Part shown: positions 37,608 through 58,222 of the stretch, piece by piece
Position numbering within the stretch: the stretch's first letter is position 1
Layout of the letters: each line of letters opens with the position of its first letter
DNA from: Lagopus muta
Lineage: Eukaryota; Chordata; Aves; Galliformes; Phasianidae
DNA length: 64,000 nucleotides
Assembly (NCBI RefSeq): GCF_023343835.1
Contig: NC_064437.1
Coordinates: forward strand, 11,931,001-11,995,000
Reading direction: 5' to 3'
Translations under genes and position numbers: made by a program
The notes under the pieces: model-generated
The model's database searches: none
Told to the model about the DNA's origin: nothing
Seen by the model: the letters and a program-made list of their open reading frames with translations, nothing else

Positions 37608-38093
37608 TGTCACGGAGTTGACTAGATCAATCTATGTCCATGACAGAGGCAACAGGCCTCTGCCTTCCCCCCCCACCCTAGTCCCACAAAAAATGGGAAG
37701 GAAGGAAGGGAGGAAAAGAACAGCGGCAACAATCTATGGAGGAAAACTTATTTTACTATAATATCGGAATACAAGATAACACAATATATACAATTTAATT
37801 GAAATTGAGATTAATAAATCAGACAAGATGAGAGAGAGAGTTCCCAGGACCGAGTCAAACCTGAAAAGCTTGGAACGGCTAGGAAAGCACCCTCCAGCAC
37901 CCACTGCAAGGCAGCAAGAGAGCACTTTCCCCTCCCCAACCCGAAAGGGCCAGATCCCATGACTTCTGTCATGTACAGGGATAGGTACCTGGAATTGGGG
38001 CATTAACACTTTAATATACCGTACACTACATGATGTCTTGATGAGGAATACTGAAACCCCAAAACAAACAAAAAAAAACATAGAACCATGACA
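37608..38093 (-). repeat. Single full LTR of the ERV-derived insertion
   Basis: On the minus strand it begins TGTCATGGTTCTATG at 38093 and ends CTCCGTGACA at 37608, so the ends form an 8-bp imperfect inverted repeat with TG...CA. Length is about 486 bp, within the normal LTR range. An ATTAAA lies near 37797. Near the end is a G-rich strand (37655-37685) and a hairpin with arms at 37606-37615 and 37638-37647. A strong TATA box or polyadenylation signal could not be fixed with confidence. Confidence 0.65.
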
Positions 38094-40025
38094 ATATGAA
38101 ATATATTACATTCTTTCTACTTGTAAATAGACAGACTTAGGAAATTGAGTTTTAATCAAGATCATTTTTAGGGATTTTCTTGTGTTCTGGTGGCTTGTTT
38201 TGTTTTTGTCTTTTTTTTCAATTTTATGATTGTCAACATTTTAAGATCATAAAACAAACTTTCATCTTTAGAATATACATCAAACTTATTTTTCATCATA
38301 TAATAAATGAATATTTGTTAAGGTTCATGACACTGATGTTTATAAAAATATATGGAGACATTATAAAGATTTCCTCTTGTCAGAAAGACCTATAGATAAT
38401 AATATACATATGTATTACCATTTACGGAAATAGAATTTTTATTACAGTGAAATCCTTAAAATTAGTGATGTTCTGTATTTAAAGGGCTTACATTCACGTC
38501 AAGATGCTTGAGTTTTGGATATTCTATCATTATCAGTAACCTTTAAAACCTCTGCAGCTTTGGCTGTACTGACAGTAACATTTGTCTACATTCCACATAG
38601 TCTATTTTACTAACTTCACAGCAGCATTATTTCTGTCCACTTCCATAAGGAATAGACCAAGGAAAGAACAGGGAAATGGCAAAGGGCACATCCATAACTC
38701 TGTAGGAGATAACGTCAGCCTTTCAGTTCCAAATTAGCACTGAAAAACATTTCAACTGAGTCTCTTTCTGCTTTGTAAAATAACGTAATTTAAGACCTCT
38801 AGTAACCCAGAATTTCCTGTAAACCTTATGTAAAAAGTAAAAGTAAAATGAATAGAAGGTGTTAGTTCTGAGTATGATGGTAATGATAAGAAATCACCTC
38901 TTCAGTGGGTGCCACCCTGGCCAAAAACACTGACATCAGAAGGAAAGCACTGGGGCCTGTAGTGGCCAGTTATTTGTCCACTAGCTCTGACTCCAGCGTA
39001 GAATATGTCTGGAATTGCCTGCCCATTTCCAGAAATGTTCTGTACATTTTCTATAAAATAAAAGCTAAACCTAAGAACCAAATCTATCTTGTATTAAATA
39101 TGATTGATGAGAAAAAAAAAAAGGTTTTAAGATATATCTCAATCCTCTTAAAACTGTGCTATTAAGGAGTTGATTCAGCTCATAATGCCTAATGTGACTG
39201 TGAAAGTAGTTCAGAAAGGTGCATGAAGAACTTCTTTCACTGGAAAAGGGCTGCTGTGGCTTTACATACTGTCGTATGTAAACAAACAACTGAAGGCTTT
39301 CTGGCCTTAGAATACCTAGATATACAGATTCTCAGCTGAAATCCAAACAAGGAATTTTCTTGTGACGGTCTGAAGACATGTACCTGTTACAATAAGGAGA
39401 TCTTTAATTTTTTAATTTCTATTTTTTAAAGATAATAGTAAAATAATAAGAATCCAATTGGGATGTGGAGGTATCTTTATTTCATCGAACGAAGGATGAT
39501 TTTAGTTTTCCAAATTGGTTTGACTATAGAAACACAGGTCAGTGTTTCAAGTTGTCAGAACAATCTCATCCACAGTAATCTGTGTCTGATGGCTGAAGAC
39601 ATGCTTTCTCAAGGTAGATGAAGAGAACTTGTCTTATCCTGTGCTTTCAGTCTATCCCTCCTGATATTCAAAGACAGTAAGGCCACTACAAAGAGACACA
39701 GGAAAAGAGATAGCAATTATTTCCCCTAAGGCTTACCTGGCAGAGTAATGATGAAATAAAATGAAGATATACATGAGTAGGTTTGAAAGAACAAGAAACA
39801 GTAGGAAAGAGCTTGAAGGCTGGAATGTCATTCCTGCGTGAGAATAGATGGTTCCCTTCCTTGTGCATGGTCCTTTCTGTTTCTTCATTGTACCTCCTTT
39901 GGAAAGACATCCAGGTAGTGAATTACTTCCTGTTTAGATCAGTCTTATCATTACAAACACACTGAAATGTGACATATAATTTTGCTATTTGAAACTGCAG
40001 TAGCTGGAAGCTGTTTAGATGAATG

Positions 40026-40059
<34 letters not shown>

Positions 40060-41120
40060 ACAGTGATAGATAAAATGCATTATTTTGATTCAAAAAAATT
40101 CCAGTCGAACAATGTTAGGAGCAAATCTGTTTCAAGGATGTGAAATAACTTTGTATTGCATCCACAAAGTTTTTTTGAAAGCTGTGGAACAAACCGAGAA
40201 GGTTGTAAACAGACTTAATACTTGAAGCATATTTGGATTTGTGATCTACTCATATATCTAGCTATTTTCCCAGATATAATTTCCTGCATGTTTCAGCTGA
40301 ATTATGATGAACAATTGTGTTGTTTTTTAAAGATTTTAGAAAAAAATCTTTGAAAGTGGTCTTAATGCATTTGTATTTATTCTGTCAGTTGCTAATTCAA
40401 AATTGTGCCTTTTGAATAAAGTTGGATTCCATGTTAAAAAGGTGACTGCAGTTTGTTCATTCAAATTAACTATGTGATCCATCACCCTGTAGCATCTTTT
40501 TCAGAACAATGTCTTAAGTGATGATTTATTGCCTGTTTGCAAAGCGGAGCAAATGGTACAGAAAATGTAATTTACTTTTATGCGATGGACTGAATTTATT
40601 GTTTACTAATTGGAATGTCATATACAATGAATTATTCAACAAAAAAGACAGTCACAAAGAATGTCAGTAATGAAAACCAAACAAAATCATTGAATCATAG
40701 GTTCAAGTTCAAATAATCTTAATTGAGCTAAGTATTTGCATTTGTGGATGACAAGTAATTATATTTCAAGTAATCAATTGTAAACCTCGTTGAAGTTATT
40801 TTCTCAATAGACTTTTTTTCTAAAAGAAATGAATCTCACAGATGGTGGATTCATTTTTATATTCACTAAAAATGTTATTGTTCATAAAAGATGTATTAAA
40901 GTATTCTGACTGACATTATGACACAACTCTTGTCTTCTCATTTTCTTTAAGTAATTTTCAACCACCACAACTTGCATCCTTCTTCCTGAGGACGTAATGC
41001 GTATTAAATTTGTATGGGTTTTATAGGGAGAATGAATGAGGATCATGAATACATTGAAAACATACAGAAAGAACAGAATGACTTAATCAATATCACTTTA
41101 GTTGACAGCATTCTATATAC
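38094..41120. other. AT-rich single-copy DNA, no gene seen
   Basis: It contains a poly(T) run at 40027-40055 and, at 40340-40640, a long stretch free of simple repeats with homeodomain-type words such as CTAATTGG. No exon or transposon family is recognised. Confidence 0.5.
40027..40055. repeat. Poly(T) run of 29
   Basis: The longest homopolymer of the window, uninterrupted, with no retroposon body recognised beside it. Confidence 0.9.
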
Positions 41121-41595
41121 CATGTGAGTACCTCCAAAATTAATGCCTCCTGTTTATTTCCATGGAAACTCTACCAGATACGAACAGCACAAGAACACTT
41201 TAATATAGCACATTTTCAGCTACAAGAAACTGTTTTTCAACATAGTCACCACCATCATGATGGGTGCATTTTCACTGGCAAAGAACAAGAGCTTGAATCC
41301 TGCATTCATAAAAATCTGCACCAGAAGAGGTGACCTGCTGTCACCACTGCTGAAATGCACCACTCACCACCTCACTGTGCTCACATTTATTGCTTGGTCT
41401 CCATCAGTGTTCAGCAAGCACCAATGAATGTCAATGGGTACCATTTTTTCCATATGGAGGAATTCAGTCCTGCTCATTTGCTTCAGCCTCACTTCCACGT
41501 CAGACACAATTCTGTCACACTACCCCTCGGCTGCCATCTGTCACACGCCAACAAAATGTAACAGAATATTGGTGGGAAGATTCAACCTCTACTGC
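41121..41595 (-). mobile_element. Mariner-type DNA transposon relic (Galluhop/Mariner1_GG-like), largest copy
   Basis: The left end, TTAATGCCTCCTGTTTATTT, is followed by CCATGGAAACT and by the internal words shared with the 23.1-kb copy (CAACATAGTCACCACCAT) and, inverted, with the 20.8-kb copy. The transposase remnant reads right to left. The C-terminal part (Gly-Gly-Asp-Tyr-Val-Glu-Lys type ending) lies near 41250 and the N-terminal part near 41340-41400, directly joined after loss of the catalytic middle. The rest of the N-terminal region extends to ACCTCTACTGCC at 41595, where similarity stops before the right terminal repeat. About 475 bp are preserved, close to the roughly 0.55 kb I remember for the non-autonomous family. 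Many stops and no catalytic residues remain, so it is inactive. Confidence 0.88.
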
Positions 41596-49244
<7,649 letters not shown>

Positions 49245-52200
49245 TATTTTTTATTAGTTACCAAAATATAAAACAGTTTAAAGTCAAATAAAATTTCTCA
49301 GTTCATTTTGAGTTTGAATTCCTCTAACATGAAAAAAGCTTGTATGGTCTTTAAGGCCACTGTGAACTTTTTCTCCAGACAATCAATAAATAAATCTGTA
49401 ATCTTTACCAAGTGTTTATAAGACAAAAATAATTACAGTGCCAGAGAACTTCAATAAAACAATGAATTATTTTAGTTCAGGTTTCAAGACCTGGAAACCA
49501 ACAGGAATAATACAGATGAATTGTCATCACTTCAAGACTGAAAGAGAATGGAAACCAAAAATATTTAGTTTCAGGAACCATTACCAAATTATTTGGGAAA
49601 TACATGCACCACCTTGGCCAAAGGAAGGCAATGAAACTAAAATCAGGGTTACTGGGAAGGACAGGAAAAAAGAAAATGAACTTACATAAACCCCAAGTAT
49701 GAAAGCTGAACGTTTGCTGGACAAATACGATTCTTGAAATAGAAAAAACATTCGAGATTAGTGAATGAAGGAAAGACTGCAAACATAATGTAAATCATTT
49801 AATACACGTTTTGTAAAATCCTGTACTGAAAATTAATCTAAATTATCTTGGTTGAAAGATTTACATGAATTTTAAATGAACTAAATAACTAAGGAAAAAG
49901 CTATAAGGAGAGAAAGATGATGGATTGGAAGAAATGCTCAGTTTGGAGCTGCAAAAATAAGTGACGTTTCCAGTCTTAATTAACTTCTTCCTTAATGGTC
50001 TGGAAGGAGAAATACATAGTATATAAATGAGTTTTCAATATGATACTAAATGGCATTAAAATGCAAACACCAGTATGAATAGAGGAAATAATAAGAAAGT
50101 AGGTAGTGAGACATTATACATTATACAAAAGAGGTCTACAGAAAAAAAAAAACTAATTTGGAGAAAGTATAAGCCACAATACATTCAGCAGACAAAACAT
50201 GATTGAAATGGTGATTAGAAAGTAAAACAGAGAAGCCCTAGAAAGCATGTACGGCTAAGTACACACCTCTGTACTGGAATACAAAGGATGTGAACAATGG
50301 TTCTCTCCAGTACAAACTGCAACTACTAAGGACTTACATACTCCTAAGAGGTCACAGTTTCCAGATGATTTTCAAAGATCTTTGTTACTGTTGTTCCAGG
50401 TTATACATTTGCAGACTTTGAGTTAAGCAAAGGGAGTCTGTCTGGCCAAAGGATCACCGACTACCAAAACATTTTCAGTTTTGCACTTTGTTAGCTCTTT
50501 CTCACCTTAACCTGTACAATTATGTTATATATATATTATGTTATAAATAATGCAAACACCTATAATGATGATCCTTCTTAAAGGTCACAATTTTGGACCC
50601 TGCAGTAACCTACAATATCACAGAAATTCCCCATCTAGAGATCATGCTAAAACAAACCTGAATAAATATTAGAGGAATGCCCTCAAACATACTCTGTAAT
50701 ACCACGCAAAAGAACAGTCTCATTTTTTCCTCTTACATTATTCTAGACTGTGAGTCAAACAGCTCCAGATGAAGAAACAATCTCAAGAAATCCATTCTGA
50801 TCTTAACCTATCAACAATTTTTTTTTTAAAATTAGCAATATTTACGAATATACTTTATTCACCAATGCCCTTAACCACAGACCTTCTGATTAATATTACC
50901 TAAAGAGCAGCCAAAAGATCAAGTGTTATTGGTCTAGTAATCAACAGAATGGGATGCAGAGCTGATGCTGAGTTGCAGGGTTTTGTACCTAAATTGGTCC
51001 CTGTCAACTGCCACAGATGAACCAGCAAACCACTGGAAAGGCCTCCTCGCACTCTGGGAAGCAGACAGCTTTGGGGAAGTATTGTAGGGTATGAGTGCAG
51101 ATCTCTGCCCCTCGCAAGTATGTCATCTGCCTCGTCTGCTTCCCCAGATCTAGCAGCAACAATCAAAGCTAATATACCAACCCTGGAGTCAAACTGTGAG
51201 AAATTCCCATCACTATCAAATGTAAAGGGTAATCACATTTTAACCTCCAAACTCACAGAAAGCCAAATATTTCCTCATTTTAGTCTTTAGGTTTTTTCAC
51301 ACAGCAATGAAAACTGTTTTCCATAGAGAGGCAGATTTTCCATGCTGGGAATTGGTCTGCTTACATTTGCACTGGCATGTGGGCATATAATATAAATGTG
51401 AAATATTTGACAGAAAATAAAACTATAAAAATTGCTAGTAATTATCACTATGACTCCAGTCTAACACTCCTTATTCACATAAACCTGATATCGCTATTGT
51501 GGCTGTTTTTCTTTCAGTGAAGAACTGAGAATAAACTCATCTATGGGCAAGTTCCTTGAGATGTGAGGTGGCACCTTTTCTTATACAAAGAATTGCAGAT
51601 ATTTATGTTAACACTGAAAGAGTATTAAAAAAGCATATTAGTGTCAGATTGAAATAAGCACAAGTCTTGCCAAGTGCATTCTCAGCTCTAGTCAAGTTAT
51701 TGTCGAGTTTCCTGACCAAAATACCCCAGTGTTATGCAAAGTGAGACAAGAGCTGGCTGAGAAACATGCTCAGTGTGCTTCTTTTCAATTCCCAAATAAA
51801 ATGCTGCAAGATATACCAACATCAGGTGTTAGTTCAAAGTATCAAACTGAGCTTTAAGTCATGAATGTCTTGCTATCTTATTAGGTGGTGCATTTGCTCA
51901 CACATCATTTATTAAAGAAACCCATAAATCTAGTAATAAATGATACTTGGCTGAAAGTCCCTTCCATGCCCAAGTTATTTTTCAAGCGCAGTTTACAAAA
52001 AAGTCTGTTGTTCTGAAATAGTGTGTTGGTCTTGTAAATATTTATTCAGCAAATATTCCCAGGATGGTAAATGTAAAGATTACCAAAAGGTCTATGGCAC
52101 AAAAGATCATATGATTTAAGGTAACTAGTGATTTATGGCATTGTTACCTCCCATCACTGAGGAAATGAGGCTTGAGACTGACTAATGTTTGTATTTATTT

Positions 52201-52379
52201 TGCTTGCTGGAAGCATTTATAACTTTCTCCCGGGATTTTTCTGAACTACACCGTATGATATTCCCAAACTCTTTTTACACTCTTTTTTGATTTTAATTGT
52301 AGTTGAATAGAAGTAAAATCTTGGGAATACTTCTAATTTGTTAACTCCTTCCTACAATGTCTTGTTAAAATTACTCCTA
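49245..52379. other. AT-rich single-copy DNA, no gene seen
   Basis: No known family is recognised. A GC-richer patch at 50900-51170 carries an 88-codon minus-strand open frame with no identifiable domain. A short (TA)n lies at 50526-50540. Confidence 0.5.
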
Positions 52380-52796
52380 ATTCACTCTTGAGAGCAATCA
52401 GCCTACTTGCCATCTAAGAAACCTCAAGGAGAACTACTCTTTGCTACACTCTTTTACAAAATTGAATATTGCAGGGATCAGCCAGTGTCCAGAAACTTTC
52501 TGAATAGGCAAAAAAAGCCACAAGAGGCAAGGAAAAACATGAGGTTTCCTCTGTGGGGTTTACCCCAGGTCACTGTGAGGAAGGCACAGTGGGAAGGTTG
52601 CAGTCCCCCAGCCCCTGGCCAGCTGCCATTTATCTGATGGCTCTGGCACCAGGAGAATAGGGCTTGGGGCTGTCCCCAGAGCTCCTAAGTGCTCAGCAGC
52701 CATCTGCCAGCACAGCCCCAGAGGTGCCTCTGCTGATCATTGTCTCCTGGATACATGCCTTGGGGATTGCAAAAAGAAAAAAAAAAAAAAAAAAAG
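52380..52796 (+). other. GC-richer block ending in an A-tail, origin unknown
   Basis: The block at about 52400-52770 is clearly richer in G+C than its surroundings, with CCCCAGCCCCTGGCCAGC-type words. It ends in an A-rich run (52771-52797) with a single G. This resembles a retroposed transcript, but I could not find a target-site duplication or recognise the source. The open frame at 52407-52637 has no known domain. It could equally be an unrelated GC-rich patch next to a poly(A) microsatellite. Confidence 0.3.
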
Positions 52797-55700
52797 AAAG
52801 AATTAAGAGTTCCATCTTATCTTGAAAAGCAAGAGATCTAATCTGTATGAACTAACAAGTGAGTTCCCACTGGTACTGGTAGGTATACTAAATTGCCATA
52901 CTAAATTGCCACACATGGTGATGTGGCATTCAAGTTATGGAAAACACATTCTTGAAACTGCTTTGCTACCCAAGGGTAGCATGACAATAAGTTGTTCCTT
53001 AATTTATAGATTGCCTGAGTAAGGAATCAAAATACGTCTTTTGCAATGATTAGCAGCCTCAGAGAATGCTTCGACCAGGAACAAATGCTGATTTGTTTAT
53101 GAGGTCAACCAAAAGACATACCAATGTTGCCTTCCTAGCAGAGCTTTCAGTTACATTCAGTCATTTGTTATCTTGTATTGATAAAGTTAATGCAGAGAAT
53201 CAAAGCCCAGCTTATATCACCAGTAAATATTATGATCATATACATCTGCAGAACACACAAACTCTGTCGTCACTTAACTAGAGCTTTTAGAAAACCCAAA
53301 CACAGAACTTGATTTATGAAAGTGGTATGACATGTTTTTTCTATTGATGAAACACACAGCATAATAAGAGTTTAAAATTAATTATTATGCACAAAAATAT
53401 TTTAGCTGAGGTCATAGTTCACATCCAGCTCTTTGATAGCTATCTTGGTTCATATATTTCAAAATATTTAATTAAGATGGCAGAAATTATTAAGAACTGT
53501 CTATCAGATAGGGAAACTGAGGTTCCCAGTGAGTTAGAGCTACTTTCTTTTTAATTAAGTAAAGTGGCAAAAATCAGTTTCTCTATCCCTGGCTCCTCCA
53601 CCTTCACTGGAAATTGGAAGTTTGTCCAGAGCAGCTAAGAAGACTCATAACATCCCGTGTCCCTCCAAAAACTTTCCCAAATGATTTTAGCAATTAAAAT
53701 AAAATTAAAGTCCTGTCTAAATACCAGCCTGCACGTACCTTTCTCAGTTTCCTCAATATTTTTAGGTATTGACAAAGTGTTCCTTTTGTCTTTCAGTGAT
53801 CTGCCCTTCCTCTTGGCACAGCACATGATCTTTCTCCATCCATTCATACAGTCAGGAAGGGTTTCTGTCTCCTAGAAGTAGTGTCTTACTGGCTTCCAAT
53901 AGAGTTCCAAGTGTATCTGTCAGTCATACTGAAACAACTTCTTTTTTGAATCATGTTTTGATTGTATTTGTTAGGTTCAGGATTATTTCACTTTTTCAAT
54001 GCCCTGTTCAGAAAAAAGGAATTGTAAAATACTTATCATAAGATGTGACCATGCACTTCTTCAAGATGAACCTGAGTAGTGGTCATATGTTTAATAACTA
54101 GTCAGGGAGATATATAAATAGCTCTAACAGACTTCACGTACCCTGTTGCACTTGCTAAAGCAGCAGTTTTAAAATTCTTTCAAAATTGTAAGCATACATA
54201 GACTCATGAAATTGTCAGAAAAGTACAATAAATGTGCCATGATACTTTTACAGTTATGATAGATCTTTGATTAATGCATACATCTGGAGGTAAACTCACC
54301 TGGAATCCTAAATTATCCTATGGAGAAACAATTTACTCTATTTATAAATCACCTCAGAAAACACACTGCAAACACACAGCAAGTTTACTTCTAGTTGTTT
54401 TAGCATTAACCTCAATAAAATTACAGCTGTGTCTATACCAGAATAAGGAAAGAGAATAGAGTACTGAGCTTTTGCTGTTTACTAGAATTTTTTTCAGTAG
54501 AAAAAACTTTAAGAATGATACACTCTTAGCTAAATAAAAGCCCAGCGTAGTTTATTGTAAAACAAACTTCCTCCTGCTCTTCAGAACTTAATATCTGAAG
54601 GTTCATGCTCTCTATTGGAATTGAGAGCACTCAAACTTTTAAATCAGACTTTTTTGGAATGAAAATTGGATTTTGGCAGAATCATAGTTTGCTGTTTTCT
54701 GGTTTTATTTTATTTTATTTTTCTCCAAAGCCCTCCTTTAGACATATAAATGTCCAAAGATGTAACCTTCCCAGTACAATCTTGCTGCCTTCCCTGAGTT
54801 TTCTTATTTTTTGTCCTATTCCCCTGCAGCTAGTTTTTCAGTGTCACTTATTGAGGATCACGCTAATTTGTCAAAGCCGATTTATTTTTTTTTCAGAAGA
54901 AGCTCTAGTTTATGACCTTTCTCTTAAACTAAAAATTTATTTGCATCAAAAAAATACACCATGACTTGTCAGAAATCAGGAGAATAGTAAATAGTTCTTA
55001 CAGGATATGAGAATATCGGTCTCATATCTCAGAATATACTTCAAAATACACTTCAAAATACAGATCAAAATGAACATTAAAAATAACTTCAATTTTCCAT
55101 TAGTCCATCCTTATTGACTACATCTAAAAATACTACAAATACTACATCTACATCTTGTTAGAGACCAGTAAAATAGAGCCCTTAATAGTGGCCTTTATTA
55201 AAAAAAAATTTCCTTGTTCTGTCTCAGAGGATGAGTTACTGTGTGCAAAAAGGTCACTGAAGGAAAAGTTCACACTCCATTATACACAACCCATCCCACA
55301 ACGTACCCGTTCAAACCTCTTTGTAAAGATCTATGATGTGGTACAGATCCTGGTAATGTGACAACATCACTTACAGTCACTGCTTATTTTATAAAATAAT
55401 GGACAGACCTTGGCACTATAAACACGGATTAAAATAACTTTGTTAAGAAGCTAAAAAGCTCTGTCAGTATAATGCAATAAAAAGTCACTTTCTAAGGTGA
55501 TACATTATCCATTCATAATATATTTAATGCAAATCAGGGCAACAAAAGTTGAAATTATAAAAGGATTTTTAAGGCATTTTTCTTCAAGCAGTAATCAATA
55601 CCTACGTGCTTCCATTCTTTCAAGAAGGTCAATGGACAGTCTTTGAATAAGTAAATCACTTGCTGTGGTGTTTAGACTTTTGTTGATGTTGCTGCTCCAT

Positions 55701-57740
55701 GGAGATTTGAAGGACTGATTGGTAACCTTTTATCTAATAACTTTACATCTTTTGATTGCAGTAGAATTTTAAGTGCAATCAAGTTTTTTGTGTGAAAAAA
55801 AGTTTGCAACACCTCAATTAATAAATCTCCTCAGTTAGATAAATTGCTTCTCTTTGTCTATACTCATCTTCTTCCTCTTGAGTATCGTTACAAATGACTA
55901 CTGCATCTGAAGGGTAGTACATTCTTTGGGGAGCTGACACCAGCAACTGGAGTCATTCATAATTGATACAGAATGTGTGTTCCCAACTCTCACTGGGTCT
56001 TTTTCTGCCTCTTTTGGCCTAAGTGGGGCCAATATGAAAACATCTACTCTATTTACTCATTACTTTTGTTCAGGTAAGAGCTACAATAACAAGTCCTATA
56101 TAACAAAGCAGGAAAATGCTTCAAGGTAATGGGGCTGGTAATTAATTCTGAATACCAGTGGAAATTCTACTGAAATTCTATCAAAGCTACACTAGCACCA
56201 AGCAAGATTATCAGAATTAATATTCTTGCAATAAATATCAAGGAGTTAAGAATGATTAAATCATTATTGTCAAATGTTATGAGAAAAAAAAATGTTAAAA
56301 AAAAAAGCTGTAAAAAAGCTGTGAAGATTTACCTGGTCTTTGCATCATAAGTGACAAAATCTTGAGACTTGTCTGTATGCAAAACTTGCAGCTAGTTAGG
56401 CAAAATGCAAATTGATAGTGTACACAATACTCAGCAGTAACTTATTATATGAGCAAAAGATAACAGAATATAAGCTTATTTCATTTCATTTCAGAATAGG
56501 ATGCTTCACATGACGTCACTCTCAAGGCTATATCTTCTGGGAAGTCACAATTTACTACTCAGCATGAGTAATATTTGCTGATGAAAATGTTTTCCTTCAC
56601 AAGATCTTTCAAAGTCAAGTCAGCACTCAGTATGGGTCATGAAATCACAAACTTACATTGTTATAATTCACTTTAACGCAGTTTTGAAATTAAACTACTT
56701 GTCTTCCCACTTCATGGCTTTGAATATGTACCAACGCCTCCTCATGGAACTTAAGATTTTTGTTTGAGAAGACACTAGAGTGAAGAGAGAACATAAAGCA
56801 AGAAATCAAGACTGGACAAATCCAAAATAACATAACTACTCAGATTTCTGCTGACCTATAAGTATGAGCGCCTACTTTTCTTCCCTACCATTCTATTCAA
56901 CAGTCATTGTATTATCAATTATAGATATGAACAATGTAAGCTTTAGATACTTGTTTTGTTCACTAACTGGAATTTTTTTTTTTTTTTTCTACAAAGCAGC
57001 TAGAATGAAAGGTATGGAAATAGTTGGCTGCAGAAAATTTCACCCAGTTTAATTCTCTCTCAGTAAACACATATCACACTTCTTCAACAACTAAGTGAAT
57101 GTACCTCATCTCATCCATATTTTAAAATAAATTTTTAAATGTATTCCTTAAATTGAAGTGAAATATAACTAAGAAAGTTATTACTCAATATTTTCTATCC
57201 AACTATTTCTTACAACTTGCCCTTTTCCACTTTTTCTTTTACCCAGACAGAGAAACAAGTCACATTACAATCAAATTATGAAGCTCCCAGTCAAGTACTG
57301 GGTTTTCTTTAATCAACTTGAATCAACTCATCATTTAATCAAATGCCTGATCTCCCTATTGAATCTTATGCATCTACGGTTGATAAATTGTCCCTATGAC
57401 TGTCTCAGAAATACATGAGAGTCAATTTTGGAAAATTCTGGCCCATTGACTGCATATAATCAATCATCTGAGCTAGAGTTGGAAGTAGATATTAAAAAAA
57501 CTGATATTTTACACTTTTTTTTTTTTTTTTTGCACTACTGTTAGCAAAACAACTCATTTGCAAGATAGAAAAGTGAAAGCCTGACATGAACTCTAGCACT
57601 GAACCAAGAGAAATATCATGTCTCCAAGGCTAAATCATATATATAATTAATCATAAAAATATAGAAACATGGTATAAAAACTTGGAAACTTACAAGTCCC
57701 CCACCTAAACACAAAATTTACAAAATTAACTCCCTGGGAG

Positions 57741-57761
57741 AAAAAAAAAAAAAAAAAAAAA
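57741..57761. repeat. Poly(A) run of 21
   Basis: Homopolymer after CCCTGGGAG, continuing as an A/G-rich stretch to about 57772. Confidence 0.9.
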
Positions 57762-58144
57762 GGAAAAAGAAATTTTAAATTGCTGAGAGGAAGAATCATA
57801 AGAATCTTGGAAAGAGAGAAAGTTAGAATTGAATAAATCTCAAAGATGGAAGGAACAAAGAAAAGTAGAAAAAGTTCCTGAGAAATGTGAGAAAAATCAT
57901 ACTGAATTCCTTAAGTCCAAAGGTATTAATGACAAAATACACTGAAAAAATAGACAGTAGAGGCTGAATTAAGAAGCTTCAAAATAGTTTTTTGTTTTAT
58001 TTATTTATTTTATTTTATTTTTTAACTGGGAGAAGCTTCTGGAAAGTGTGTGCAGAACAGCAAGGAAACACTTGTCAAGAGAGTACTTTTCTGGAAGTCC
58101 CACAGGAGATTCTGTGGAGTTCAATGTCAGTAAGACACTGCATA

Positions 58145-58222
58145 AAAACTAAAAACAAACAAAACAAACAAAGAAAACAAACAACCAAAAAACAAAACCA
58201 TCATCCATCAAAAAAAAAAAAC
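58145..58222. repeat. A/C-rich low-complexity tract, (CAAA)n-like
   Basis: ACAAAC-type units, briefly interrupted by CATCATCCATC, end in an A-run. The composition resembles the tract at 3.2 kb. Confidence 0.9.

Larger units (their letters stand above)
36785..38093 (-). mobile_element. ERV-derived insertion with inverted LTR-start ends and 5-bp target duplication
   Basis: The element is bounded on both sides by ATATG (36780-36784 and 38094-38098), a perfect 5-bp target-site duplication typical of retroviral integration. On the minus strand it starts with an LTR of about 486 bp (38093-37608; TGTCATGG...CCGTGACA), then a leader with a doubled primer-site-like word, then a broken gag segment. 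It ends not with a second LTR but with about 40 bp that are the reverse complement of the LTR start. Both outer ends thus read TGTCATGGTTCTATG inward, followed by a T-rich run and TTTTGGGG. There is no pol or env. The structure looks like a single integration of a rearranged, non-autonomous copy. The family name is not certain. Confidence 0.75.

Noticed and set aside
50900-51166. 88-codon minus-strand open frame in a GC-richer patch
   Set aside because: No domain or retroviral/LINE motif could be recognised; no exon borders.
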